The translations under genes and the position numbers were made by a program. Shown here piece by piece: positions 54,022-62,734 of a DNA stretch of 64,000 nucleotides. The stretch is from Gracilibacillus alcaliphilus (GTDB lineage: Bacteria; Bacillota; Bacilli; Bacillales; Amphibacillaceae): contig NZ_JAFBFA010000008.1 in NCBI RefSeq assembly GCF_016909015.1, positions 62,001 through 126,000 of the forward strand, written 5' to 3'. Positions within the stretch are counted from its first letter, which is position 1. Every line of letters starts with the position of its first letter. The notes under the pieces were generated by a model that was not told the DNA's origin, searched no databases, and was given only the letters and a program-made list of their open reading frames with translations.

Positions 54022-55158
54022 ATGAAGATTATTATAGCCCCAGACTCTTTTAAAGGAAGTTTAAGTGCGATTGATGCAGCTAATGCAATGGACAGAGGAA
54101 TTAGGAAGGCATTTCCTCAGGCAGAAACGGTCTTATTGCCGGTTGCTGACGGAGGAGAGGGCACATTGGAAACACTTGTAACTGCAACGAAAGGGGAGAT
54201 TAGAGAAATCCATGTGGCAGGACCTTTAGGTGAAGAGGTGCTTGCGGCATATGGCGTGTTGGGAGATCAACAAATATGTGTAATTGAAATGGCAACAGCT
54301 TCAGGGCTTACTCTGATTTCGGAAGAAGAGCTTTCTCCTTTAACCGCAACCACTTATGGAACCGGCCAGCTGATTAAACAAGCCCTCGATGATGGATTTA
54401 ACTCGTTTATTATCGCATTAGGTGGATCGGCTACCAATGACGGAGGCGCAGGCATGCTGCAGGCGCTGGGCCTTAAATTGCTTGATAAGAAAGGAAAGGA
54501 AGTTGGTTATGGTGGAGGAGCATTAAATCAAATTGCTTCGATTGATATCAGTTCTTTTGATGCACGAATTAAGGATTGTATGTTCCTAATTGCATCAGAT
54601 GTGGAAAATCCACTGATCGGTCCGAATGGGGCATCCCATATTTTTGGACCGCAAAAAGGGGCAACGCCAGAGATGGTTGAGCAATTAGACCACAACCTTG
54701 CCCATTTTGCCGATCAGGTGGAAAAAGCAACAGATATCCGTCTGCATGATCGTCCTGGTGCAGGAGCTGCCGGGGGCATTGGCGGGGCATTCCAGGCCTT
54801 CTTTCCTTGCGAAGTTCAAAGGGGGATTGATGTGGTGCTTGAATACAGCAGAATGGCTGCGTTTTTGTCTGATGCAAATTTGGTTATTACCGGTGAGGGA
54901 AAAGTAGACGGCCAAACCGCCTCAGGTAAAACCCCGCTGGGAGTCGCTCAATTGGCACAGAAACATGATGTACCAACGATTATTATAGCTGGGGCTGTTG
55001 GAGCGGGAGCAGAGATCCTTCATTCATATGGAGTGGTAAGCATTCATAGCCTGATAAACCAGCCAATGCCATTAGAAGAAGCGGTTGATCAGGCAGCTGT
55101 GTTATTAGAATCAAGCACTGAACAAATTGTACGTACTTACTTTCATACGACAAATTAG
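54022..55158 (+). CDS. glxK: Glycerate kinase (GarK/GlxK family)
   Basis: Phosphorylates glycerate, usually to 2-phosphoglycerate, so that it enters lower glycolysis. It has 378 residues, the type 1 glycerate kinase length. Motifs are IIIAPDSFKGSLSA, VADGGEGTLE, ALGGSATNDGGAGML and ITGEGKVDGQTASGKTP. ATG 54022 follows AGGATGTG; the open frame reaches to 53977. The usual partner permease is absent, and a LarA-like gene follows 250 bases on. Confidence 0.94.
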   Translation: MKIIIAPDSFKGSLSAIDAANAMDRGIRKAFPQAETVLLPVADGGEGTLETLVTATKGEIREIHVAGPLGEEVLAAYGVLGDQQICVIEMATASGLTLISEEELSPLTATTYGTGQLIKQALDDGFNSFIIALGGSATNDGGAGMLQALGLKLLDKKGKEVGYGGGALNQIASIDISSFDARIKDCMFLIASDVENPLIGPNGASHIFGPQKGATPEMVEQLDHNLAHFADQVEKATDIRLHDRPGAGAAGGIGGAFQAFFPCEVQRGIDVVLEYSRMAAFLSDANLVITGEGKVDGQTASGKTPLGVAQLAQKHDVPTIIIAGAVGAGAEILHSYGVVSIHSLINQPMPLEEAVDQAAVLLESSTEQIVRTYFHTTN

Positions 55159-55405
55159 GAAGAAGTTCTGGTTTGAAAATTAGCAAGGAGATTATTGACG
55201 GAAAGGCATTAAAAAAAAGGGAGCTTATAGACGTAGTGCCAGGCTTGATCTTGCGATTTATTTTTGATCCATATCAATAAATGGTTAGGGCTTTCAATAC
55301 TACCATTAAGCGCCAGTCAAACTAGTAATAGTGCTTTTTTATCATATATTATCATAAAGAAGGCTGAGATTAGTTTTAAAAAAATAAAGAAATGAGGTAT
55401 GCAAA

Positions 55406-56680
55406 ATGAAGACCGAACTATTATACGGAAAAGACGGCATTTCATTAGACTTACCAGATAATTCCTTTATTATTGAACCAACAAACCTGCCAAAACTGGC
55501 TGATGATAAAGAAGCGATCAGGCAGGCATTACGAGACCCAATCGGTGCTCCGCCTTTAAAGGAATCTGTCAAATCAACGGATACCGTATCGATTGTTATT
55601 AGTGATATTACTAGACCAACACCAAATCATATACTGGTTCCGTTATTAATTGAGGAGTTAGATCATGTTCCATTGGAGAATTTTGTGATCATTAATGGTA
55701 CAGGGACACATCGGGATCAGACGAGAGAAGAGTTTGTCCAAATGCTTGGAGAATGGATCGTTGATAACATTCGAATCATCAATAGTCATTGTCATGATAA
55801 AGACAGCTTAGTCAACTTAGGGAAAAGTAAATTTGGCTGTGATGTCTATTTAAACAAGGAGTATGTAGAGTCAGATTTTCGAATCGTGACAGGTTTTATT
55901 GAGCCACATTTCTTTGCTGGCTTTTCTGGCGGACCAAAAGGAATCATGCCTGGAATTGCCGGAATCGAAACAATTATGACTTTCCATAACGCCAGAATGA
56001 TAGGAGACCCGCTGTCAACATGGGGCAATATGGAGAATAATCCCGTACAAGATATGACTCGTGAAATTAACAGTTTTTGCAAACCAGACTTTATGTTAAA
56101 TGTCACCCTGAACCGTGAGAAAGAAATTACTAATGTATTTGCCGGTGAGTTGTATGAGGCACATGATATCGGTTGTGCCTTCGCCAAGAAACATGCCATG
56201 TCGCTTTGTGAAGAACGGTTTGATGTGGTGATTACGTCTAATTCAGGTTATCCATTAGATCAAAATTTATATCAAGCGGTAAAAGGGATGAGTGCTGCAC
56301 ATAAAATTGTGAAAAAGGATGGAGCTATTATCATTGCTTCTGAATGTTCGGATGGGCTCCCAGACCACGGGAATTTTGCGAAAATCTTTGAAATGGCGGA
56401 CAGCCCGCAAACGCTGTTGGATATGATCAATGATCCTGCTTTTAACATGTTTGATCAATGGCAAGTACAAAAACAGGCGGTTGTTCAAGTCTGGGCAGAC
56501 GTCTATGTATATTCCAAGTTATCCGATCAACAGATAGAAAATGCGATGTTAAAGCCGACAAATGATATAGAACAGACACTAGCGGAGCTGAAAAAGAAAT
56601 ATGGTGAATCGATGACGATTGCTGTACTGCCGCTTGGCCCATTAACCATTCCGTATGTAGAGGAAAAAGTAAAAACCTAA
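55406..56680 (+). CDS. LarA-family nickel-dependent hydroxyacid racemase (possible glycerate racemase)
   Basis: A 424-residue LarA-superfamily enzyme. Such enzymes interconvert 2-hydroxyacid stereoisomers with the nickel-pincer cofactor NPN. Lactate racemase uses His108, His174, Lys184 (cofactor link) and His200 (Ni ligand). Here the same residues appear as His102 (GTGTHRDQT), His168 (EPHFFAGFSGG), Lys178 (GGPKGIMPG) and His194 (TFHNARM), with identical spacing, so it should be active. The cofactor genes larB, larC and larE are not in the window. Its place after glycerate kinase and CdaR suggests glycerate or a sugar acid as substrate; this is inference. The ATG has AATGAGG ahead. The 55159-55405 gap holds no gene. 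Confidence 0.85.
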   Translation: MKTELLYGKDGISLDLPDNSFIIEPTNLPKLADDKEAIRQALRDPIGAPPLKESVKSTDTVSIVISDITRPTPNHILVPLLIEELDHVPLENFVIINGTGTHRDQTREEFVQMLGEWIVDNIRIINSHCHDKDSLVNLGKSKFGCDVYLNKEYVESDFRIVTGFIEPHFFAGFSGGPKGIMPGIAGIETIMTFHNARMIGDPLSTWGNMENNPVQDMTREINSFCKPDFMLNVTLNREKEITNVFAGELYEAHDIGCAFAKKHAMSLCEERFDVVITSNSGYPLDQNLYQAVKGMSAAHKIVKKDGAIIIASECSDGLPDHGNFAKIFEMADSPQTLLDMINDPAFNMFDQWQVQKQAVVQVWADVYVYSKLSDQQIENAMLKPTNDIEQTLAELKKKYGESMTIAVLPLGPLTIPYVEEKVKT

Positions 56681-56681
56681 A

Positions 56682-56721
56682 TGCAAAAAAGGAAGCCAGT
56701 TAAGGTTTCCTTTTTTTTGCA
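56682..56721 (+). terminator. Strong terminator after the LarA-like gene
   Basis: TGCAAAAAAGGAAGCC pairs with GGTTTCCTTTTTTTTGCA. Confidence 0.93.
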
Positions 56722-56851
56722 GTATGAAAAGCAAACTTACAATGACTATGGTTTACTTTTGTGAAAAATCAATAAAAAGCTAAAAACATTTTCTATTCTA
56801 GTTGTTTATGTTAGTATAATAGTATTAAACAGAAGTAGGAAGGGTCTTATA

Positions 56852-58111
56852 ATGAGTACAAAAGTCAATCCAATTCAAGTAAGAGATATTATCATTGCGA
56901 ATCAAGTATTAAAAGATGTAGTTGTCAAAACACCATTGCAGCGCGATGCGATTTTATCTGAGAAGTATGACTGTAATGTCTTTTTAAAACGTGAGGACTT
57001 ACAAGTAGTGCGCTCGTTTAAAATCCGTGGTGCTTACAATCTAATGCAAGGTTTGACACAAGAAGAATTACAAAACGGCGTAGTCTGTGCCAGTGCAGGT
57101 AATCATGCACAAGGTGTTGCTTATTCTTGTAAAGCACTTGGCGTAAAGGGTGTTATTTTTATGCCTAGCACGACGCCAAGGCAGAAGGTGAACCGCGTTG
57201 AATTCTTTGGCGGGCCATTTGTGGAAATCCGTTTAATCGGAGATACCTTTGATGATTCCTTCGATAAGGCAATGGAATACTGTGAAGAACATGGTGCTTC
57301 CTTTATTCATCCATTTAATGATACCAGAACCATTACGGGACAAGGTACCATCGGTCTGGAAATATTGGATGCAATGGAAGAACCTATTTCTCATATTTTC
57401 ATGGCGATTGGTGGTGGCGGACTGATTTCAGGTGTAGGCTCTTATATTAATAGCATTAGTCCGGATACCAAGATTGTTGGGGTGGAGCCAGAAGGGGCTG
57501 CCTCGATGAACGCTGCCATGGATAAAGGGGAAGTTGTTAAATTGGATAAAATTGATAAATTCGTCGATGGAGCAAGCGTAAAACAAGTAGGAAATATCTC
57601 TTTTGATATTGCCAGAGAGTTTATCGATGACATTGCTATTGTACCGGAAGGAAAGCTGTGTACGACACTTCTGGACCTATATAATGAGAATGCCATTGTA
57701 GCGGAACCTGCTGGAGCATTGCCAGTATCAGCGCTGGATTACTATAAAGATGAAATTAAAGGGAAGAATATCGTTTGTGTCATCAGCGGCGGTAATAATG
57801 ATATTGACCGCATGCAGGAATTTAAAGAACGTTCCCTTATTTATGAAGGCTTTAAGCATTACTTCATTGTGAATTTCCCGCAGCGCGCAGGTGCTTTGCG
57901 TGAGTTTATGAGTGAAGTGCTTGGAGAAGAAGACGATATTACCCGCTTTGAATATACCAAGAAAAACAATCGTGATAAAGGGCCTGTCTTGGTAGGCATT
58001 GAATTAAAACGTGCTGAGGACTATCATTTGATTTTGTCACGAATGGAGAAGAAAGGCTTCACTTATATTGAGATTAATAAAGATGAACAACTGTTCCAGT
58101 TGTTGATATAA
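56852..58111 (+). CDS. ilvA: Threonine ammonia-lyase (threonine deaminase)
   Basis: Makes 2-oxobutanoate from threonine for isoleucine synthesis, with PLP. It has 419 residues, the biosynthetic form with a C-terminal ACT-like regulatory domain. The PLP lysine is in RSFKIRGAYNLMQ, the substrate loop is CASAGNHAQGVA, and the phosphate-binding loop is IGGGGLISGVG. The regulatory part starts at about residue 335 (HYFIVNFPQRAGALREFM). The promoter region has TATAAT near 56815-56820 but a poor -35. It ends at a hairpin. Confidence 0.95.
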   Translation: MSTKVNPIQVRDIIIANQVLKDVVVKTPLQRDAILSEKYDCNVFLKREDLQVVRSFKIRGAYNLMQGLTQEELQNGVVCASAGNHAQGVAYSCKALGVKGVIFMPSTTPRQKVNRVEFFGGPFVEIRLIGDTFDDSFDKAMEYCEEHGASFIHPFNDTRTITGQGTIGLEILDAMEEPISHIFMAIGGGGLISGVGSYINSISPDTKIVGVEPEGAASMNAAMDKGEVVKLDKIDKFVDGASVKQVGNISFDIAREFIDDIAIVPEGKLCTTLLDLYNENAIVAEPAGALPVSALDYYKDEIKGKNIVCVISGGNNDIDRMQEFKERSLIYEGFKHYFIVNFPQRAGALREFMSEVLGEEDDITRFEYTKKNNRDKGPVLVGIELKRAEDYHLILSRMEKKGFTYIEINKDEQLFQLLI

Positions 58112-58116
58112 TGGTG

Positions 58117-58143
58117 AAAAGGAGCTTGCGAAAGCTCTTTTTT
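58117..58143 (+). terminator. Terminator after ilvA
   Basis: AAAAGGAGCTT pairs with AAGCTCTTTTTT across a 4-base loop. Confidence 0.88.
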
Positions 58144-58192
58144 ACTAGGAAAGAATAGACTATGCTTGACTCGCTAGGCCCTGAATAGATAC

Positions 58193-58784
58193 ATGAAAGC
58201 TTACCGGAAGGGATGCGCGAAAGAACGGGAAAAAGCCGAATCACAGCAAAAGGAAATCAAATGTCGTTTATTGGAGAGGCCTTCTAAGGATAATCCGTAT
58301 ATTTCTTATCCTTTTTTGAATGCCTTGTTTCAATCGATGAACAGACTGATTAGCAGTCCTTACCAATCCAATCGAGTCAAGGCATCATGACAACGGTCTT
58401 TCAAAATTGGAAATCCTTATATGGCATAGCAGTTTGCGTGAATATAAAAAGAACCCTGCAACATTTAAAGCACGTCTCAACATACCGTCATATTGTCGTT
58501 CTAAAGAAAAAGAAATAGTCTTTTCAAACCAGGATTGTGTCATAAAAGCAAATAAATTCTTGAAGTTTCCTCAAACAAAAGCACGTCTTAATATTGGGAA
58601 ATTGGGGTATTTGGAAGGAAAGCTCAAGCAGGTTCGGGTAGTTACCTAACGAAAAACAGGGAGCGCATCAACGAAGATGTAAATGGAGCCGCAAATATCA
58701 TGAGGAAAGTTTTTAAAGAGGCGTTTCATCCCAGTTTTTCCAGTATGGAGGCTTTACGAAGACCGGTATCTTTGGTTGTACAAT
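58193..58784 (+). pseudogene. TnpB remnant with internal deletion
   Basis: Frames at 58193-58390 and 58407-58649 give worn TnpB text: TTVFQNWKSLY in a shifted frame near 58386, then REYKKNPATFKARLNIPSYC, RSKEKEIVFSNQDCVIK and NIGKLGYLEGKLKQVRVV. The frame then jumps to a C-terminal end, RINEDVNGAANIMRKVFKEA (58660-58785), which holds the last RuvC Asp. The part with the other two catalytic residues and the zinc finger is gone. It is not functional. Confidence 0.82.
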
Positions 58785-58785
58785 A

Positions 58786-58935
58786 AAAGTAATCCCAAAA
58801 TGGGATAGCGGGGTTGGGGTGGTGTTTTCAGCACACCAATGTGTCAACTCCACTGGTGGTTAATCGTCATCTTGAAAGTCAACACCCTAGAAACCTCCAC
58901 TTCAAATTTCGGGAGAAGTTAAGTGGTGGGAGTAT
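58786..58935 (+). ncRNA. Possible omega-RNA / right-end region of the TnpB element
   Basis: In IS200/IS605 elements the guide RNA is encoded over the 3' end of tnpB and the right end. Here 58786-58935 follows the remnant, is non-coding and structured, and ends with CCTCCACTT (58894-58902) facing AAGTGGTGGG (58921-58930), a hairpin as seen at such right ends. Homology was not tested. The AraC gene begins 70 bases later. Confidence 0.45.
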
Positions 58936-59003
58936 TCATACTGGAACGTACTAAGTACACTGCTTTTGATTCTAAAGTACAGCAATGGGAAAAGAGGTAT
59001 GTT

Positions 59004-59984
59004 ATGCGATCTGTTTTACTGGAGAAACTGCTACAGGAAACACCAGAGGAAGAAGCAATTTTAGCTGGGAATCAAGCCGTGAATAAGCAGATATATACCG
59101 ATATGACCTCAGATTTTGTCGTGCAAAGTGACAAATTTCTCAAAGATGAGTTGATTATGATTCGTAAGCATCCTCGTTTTATTGACTTCCCTAAGCATTC
59201 TCATGACTTTATCGAGATGAATTACGTCTTTCATGGACAATTTCAGCAAAAGGTAGCAGAGCAGCCGATTCATTTGCGACAAGGGGATATATTACTGCTT
59301 AATCAATATATAGAACATGAATTAAAGGCATGCAGTCATGATGACATTGTCATTAATTTTATTATCCATCCTGCTTTTTTTGACTATATCTTATCGACTT
59401 TCTCTTCGGGATTTATTCAGAATCAGATGGTATCTTTTCTGATGAACAGTATGTTTAACTATGATCAACATGCCCAATTTCTCTATTATCCTGTCTCTGA
59501 TTCCAGCCGTATTCAAGGGTTAATGGAGCAATTGCTCACAGAAATGATGAATGAAACCTTATTAGCGAAATCGAAGATTAAATTTTTAATGGGCTTATTG
59601 ATCCTGGAGTTGGCGGAACAGCAGCAGTCTTATCAAGTTGCCAAACAGGCCACTGCACATGCCTTTGTAGCAGAAGTCTTTCGATATATTGAAAACAATT
59701 ATAAAAATGCCAGTTTACAAAATTTAGCTGATCAATATAATCAAACAAGCTATTGGGTAAGCAAGGAAATTAAAAAGTTAACTAATCATAATTTTAAAGA
59801 TCTTGTACAGGAGAAGAGGTTGTTAGTTGCTAAGAATCTCTTAATGTACAGTGATCTATCGGTTCAAGCAATTGCAGAAGAAGTAGGCTATGAGAATATC
59901 AGCTATTTTTACCGGCTGTTTAAACGCAAGTATCATCAAACACCAAAGGATTTTAAACAGCAGTTACACGGAGAACATAACTAG
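59004..59984 (+). CDS. AraC-family transcription regulator
   Basis: A 326-residue regulator. An N-terminal cupin-like sensor (about 45-130: FPKHSHDFIEMNYVFHG, HLRQGDILLLNQYIEHEL) probably binds a small ligand. The C-terminal AraC double helix-turn-helix reads SLQNLADQYNQTSYWVSKEI and then LSVQAIAEEVGYENISYFYR, RLFKRKYHQTPKDFK. I chose ATG 59004, which has AAAAGAGG 6 bases ahead; the frame is open from 58923, but that part comes from the right end of the TnpB element. The GNAT gene follows 24 bases on and may be cotranscribed. Confidence 0.88.
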   Translation: MRSVLLEKLLQETPEEEAILAGNQAVNKQIYTDMTSDFVVQSDKFLKDELIMIRKHPRFIDFPKHSHDFIEMNYVFHGQFQQKVAEQPIHLRQGDILLLNQYIEHELKACSHDDIVINFIIHPAFFDYILSTFSSGFIQNQMVSFLMNSMFNYDQHAQFLYYPVSDSSRIQGLMEQLLTEMMNETLLAKSKIKFLMGLLILELAEQQQSYQVAKQATAHAFVAEVFRYIENNYKNASLQNLADQYNQTSYWVSKEIKKLTNHNFKDLVQEKRLLVAKNLLMYSDLSVQAIAEEVGYENISYFYRLFKRKYHQTPKDFKQQLHGEHN

Positions 59985-60008
59985 TCACCTAAATAAAGGA
60001 GTAAGCGT

Positions 60009-60815
60009 ATGTATATACCTTCTATTTCTATTGATTTGGCAAACAGAATCGAAAGGGCAGAAAAAAATATTTTATCGTCGCGTCTTGATACATTAAAACA
60101 ATTAACTGGCAACCCGCTCGGTATTGAAGTAGAGGAATGGGGCGGAGTGAGTTTATTTTCCTGCAAGGGCATTCCCGGCCCCAGCTTTAACAAAGTGATT
60201 GGACTAACTTCTAAAGAAGAGAAATACGTAGATGATATGATCAACTTTTATGATAAGCGAAAAATCGCCTGCCAATTAGAAATTATTCCAGAAGTTACTT
60301 CTCCATCCTTTTTGAAATGGTTACATAGTAAAGGATTTTATCAGAGTAGTTTTCGTACCGCTTTATATGGTATACCTGAAAAGTATGATAACAACTATCC
60401 CAATCTGTCTATAACAGAAATGAAAGCAGATGATTTTGCTGTATTTGGTGATATCTATGTAGATGGCTTTGGGTTACCATCCTTTCTAAGTCAAAGTATA
60501 GCAGATAATAACAAGGTACTGCATAAAGTACCTGACTGGCACTTTTATCTGGCTAAAGAAGGGGATAAGCCATTAGGGCTGGGTGTATATTACAAACAAG
60601 ACAAAACAGCTATATTAGCAGCTGCAGCCACAAGGCAGCAAGACCGAGGAAAAGGAAGTCACAGCGCTTTAATCAGCAGACGGATCACACAGGCTTTTCT
60701 AGATGATTGTGATTTAGTGGTTGGTCAAGCTGCGTTTGCCAGTACAAGTATGCAAAATATGCAAAGAAAAGGTATGCAAATCGCCTATACAAAAGCGATT
60801 TGGACGAGAGCATAA
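60009..60815 (+). CDS. GNAT-family N-acetyltransferase
   Basis: A 268-residue acetyltransferase. The C-terminal half has the GNAT acetyl-CoA motif A (RQQDRGKGSHSALISRRI) and the preceding beta strand (AILAAAATR). The N-terminal half (about 1-130) is a second, weaker GNAT-like or substrate-binding domain. The substrate is unknown. AAAGGAG precedes the ATG. It may be controlled by the AraC protein encoded 24 bases upstream. Confidence 0.78.
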   Translation: MYIPSISIDLANRIERAEKNILSSRLDTLKQLTGNPLGIEVEEWGGVSLFSCKGIPGPSFNKVIGLTSKEEKYVDDMINFYDKRKIACQLEIIPEVTSPSFLKWLHSKGFYQSSFRTALYGIPEKYDNNYPNLSITEMKADDFAVFGDIYVDGFGLPSFLSQSIADNNKVLHKVPDWHFYLAKEGDKPLGLGVYYKQDKTAILAAAATRQQDRGKGSHSALISRRITQAFLDDCDLVVGQAAFASTSMQNMQRKGMQIAYTKAIWTRA

Positions 60816-60819
60816 AGAA

Positions 60820-60837
60820 CCCCGCTATTTAGCGGGG
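60820..60837. terminator. Hairpin between convergent GNAT and VOC genes
   Basis: CCCCGCT pairs with AGCGGGG across ATTT. No clear T tract is present on the plus side. Confidence 0.5.
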
Positions 60838-60845
60838 CAATTCCT

Positions 60846-61763
60846 TTACTGATTCTCATGGGCAGCCTTGATGGCAGTGATATCCAGTTTTTTCATTTGT
60901 AACACAGCTTGATTAACTCGATTAATCTGCTCCGGTGTTCCGGTTGTCATCAGCTCATCCATTATACGAGGGACGATTTGCCAGGAAACGCCATACTTAT
61001 CCTTTAACCAGCCGCATTGTTCAGCTGCGGGCACAGCAGAAAGCTTATCCCAATAATGATCGATTTCCTCTTGAGTATCACAGTACACCATCAAAGAAAC
61101 AGCTTCATTAAAAGAAAAGTGATGTTCTTGGGCGCTATCCATCGCTACAAACCATTGATGACAAAGCATAAAATCAGCGAACATGATTGTCCCTTCTTGA
61201 TCTGGCTCCATTCCGGCAGGGTAACGGGCAATTACACCTTCTTTAGCCCCTTCAAAGATGGATAAATATAACTGTATCGCTTCTTCTGCCTTTCCGCACT
61301 GATCACCGACAAATGTCATGGAAGGAATAATGACAGGCCGCTCCTCGCCCTCGGGATTAGTTAAGATTAGCTGCCAAGTCAAACCATATTTATCTTGAAT
61401 CCAGCCATAGCGATCACTAAATGGATAGCTATCCAGCGGCATTAATACTGTGCCGCCTTCTGATAATCGCTCCCAAACCTGGTCAATTTTTTCACGGGCA
61501 TCCTTGTCACGTGAAAGGTCGAAGTTGACCATAAATGAAATAGAAGGATTAAATGTAAAATGCGGCCCGGCACTGATTGCCATAAAGGAATGACCCCATA
61601 GTTCAAAGGAAACCAAATTTGCATCGCCGTTAGGTGTTTCGTTAAGTGTTGTCCGATTTGTTAGCTGTGAGTTAGGGAAGATAGAGGTGTAAAAGGCGGC
61701 AGCTTCACTTGCTTCTGTGTCATACCACAGATGATAGACAATGTTTTGTTTTGTGTTTGACAT
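60846..61763 (-). CDS. Tandem VOC / PhnB-like protein
   Basis: A 305-residue protein made of two copies of the PhnB-like (3-demethylubiquinone-9 3-methyltransferase-like) VOC domain. Copy 1 starts at YHLWYDTEASEAAAFYTSIF and ends DKYGLTWQLI; copy 2 starts near TFVGDQCGKAEEAIQLYLSI and ends DKYGVSWQIVP. The repeated GWLKDKYG/GWIQDKYG pieces show the duplication. It is usually annotated as VOC family; the substrate is unknown and methyltransferase activity should not be assumed. AAGGAGG precedes the start. Confidence 0.85.
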   Translation of the reverse strand: MSNTKQNIVYHLWYDTEASEAAAFYTSIFPNSQLTNRTTLNETPNGDANLVSFELWGHSFMAISAGPHFTFNPSISFMVNFDLSRDKDAREKIDQVWERLSEGGTVLMPLDSYPFSDRYGWIQDKYGLTWQLILTNPEGEERPVIIPSMTFVGDQCGKAEEAIQLYLSIFEGAKEGVIARYPAGMEPDQEGTIMFADFMLCHQWFVAMDSAQEHHFSFNEAVSLMVYCDTQEEIDHYWDKLSAVPAAEQCGWLKDKYGVSWQIVPRIMDELMTTGTPEQINRVNQAVLQMKKLDITAIKAAHENQ

Positions 61764-61885
61764 AGTTATTCCTCCTTGTATAAGATCAGTATTTCATAAT
61801 TTAAAAAGATCATTTACTTATGTTATATCATAGAAAATCAAGGGAGAGAGATGGCGTATCAATGACTATAACCATTTTAAGAACT

Positions 61886-62221
61886 CTAAGCGATTACCAA
61901 ACGGTCATCCACAAAAAAACGTTGTGCTCCTTCCAATAGTTCATCTTCTTTTACCGCGACCTCGTGTTCTGTTAACCTTTCCTTTAATAAGTTTATATTC
62001 TCTACTGTAAATGCTGGATGTGCCTTGATAGCCGGGGTGAAATTCTCTTGTATGCCGATGTGCAGCTGTTGCGGACCACATTGGAACCAAACCCCGCCGC
62101 GTTTTTTTAAGTTGGCTGGTTTTTCTACTTCCTGCATACCTAAAATATTTCCGAAAAATGCTTTTGGCTCACTGCCGGGAGGTGCTGCTAATTGCACATG
62201 GTCAATCCCTGTCAACATCAT
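61886..62221 (-). CDS. VOC/glyoxalase-family protein with a truncated end
   Basis: A single VOC-fold domain of 111 residues, beginning MMLTGIDHVQLAAPPGSE, with GMQEVEKP and HIGIQ typical of the fold. The frame ends RFFVDDRLVIA, but with one T added after GATGACCGT the next codons would read FGNRLEFLKWL and then stop, which is the normal VOC ending. So a single base seems to be lost near 61895. The missing Glu of RLEFL is usually a metal ligand, so the present product may be inactive, unless this is a read error. Confidence 0.7.
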   Translation of the reverse strand: MMLTGIDHVQLAAPPGSEPKAFFGNILGMQEVEKPANLKKRGGVWFQCGPQQLHIGIQENFTPAIKAHPAFTVENINLLKERLTEHEVAVKEDELLEGAQRFFVDDRLVIA

Positions 62222-62336
62222 TCGTCCCTCATTTCTATTAGAGTTAATTTCAATATACCGTAATCGATTATGTTTGTAAATTGAGGATACATGTTACAAT
62301 GAGAATAGATTATCTATCCATCTGAGGGGGAATAAG

Positions 62337-62675
62337 ATGAAGAAAAACAATTTTATATTTTTTATTTCCTTTTTATTTTCAATTGCCCTTTTTATCAGCA
62401 TGATTCAATACGGTCAAAACGGTAAGGTCTATTTTGCCATGTTGTCTGGTATAGGTTTGCTTTTGTTTGTGGCATTTCTGATCGGATATCAGCAAGAGAG
62501 AAAGCAAGTGATTATACTGGGAATGGCATGTTATGGACTACATATTGTCTATTCCATTTTTACATTGATTTGGTTTGGAATACATGGGGAATTAGATCTT
62601 TTCACTATTCTTTCATCCATCGTTTATATCGTAATTGGCTCAGTTGTCCTTTTCTTATTTAAAAAAGGATTGTGA
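62337..62675 (+). CDS. Small four-helix membrane protein, unknown function
   Basis: A 112-residue hydrophobic protein with about four membrane helices (near 7-24, 32-50, 57-77, 85-107), separated by short charged loops such as GYQQERKQ. I do not recognise a family. GAGGGGG lies about 8 bases before the ATG, which supports translation. Confidence 0.7.
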   Translation: MKKNNFIFFISFLFSIALFISMIQYGQNGKVYFAMLSGIGLLLFVAFLIGYQQERKQVIILGMACYGLHIVYSIFTLIWFGIHGELDLFTILSSIVYIVIGSVVLFLFKKGL

Positions 62676-62681
62676 AACAGG

Positions 62682-62728
62682 GAAAAACAAGACGTCTCTG
62701 CCTAATAAACAGTGGTAGAGACGTCTTG
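62682..62728 (-). terminator. Terminator for the rhodanese gene (minus strand)
   Basis: A perfect 12-bp stem, CAAGACGTCTCT with AGAGACGTCTTG. The T5 tract follows on the minus strand, so it serves the rhodanese gene; it may also stop the membrane-protein transcript. Confidence 0.85.
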
Positions 62729-62734
62729 AAGTAT

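Noticed and set aside
60846..61763. Possible ubiquinone methyltransferase
   Set aside because: The PhnB-like domain carries a misleading methyltransferase name; it is a VOC fold with no SAM-binding motif.
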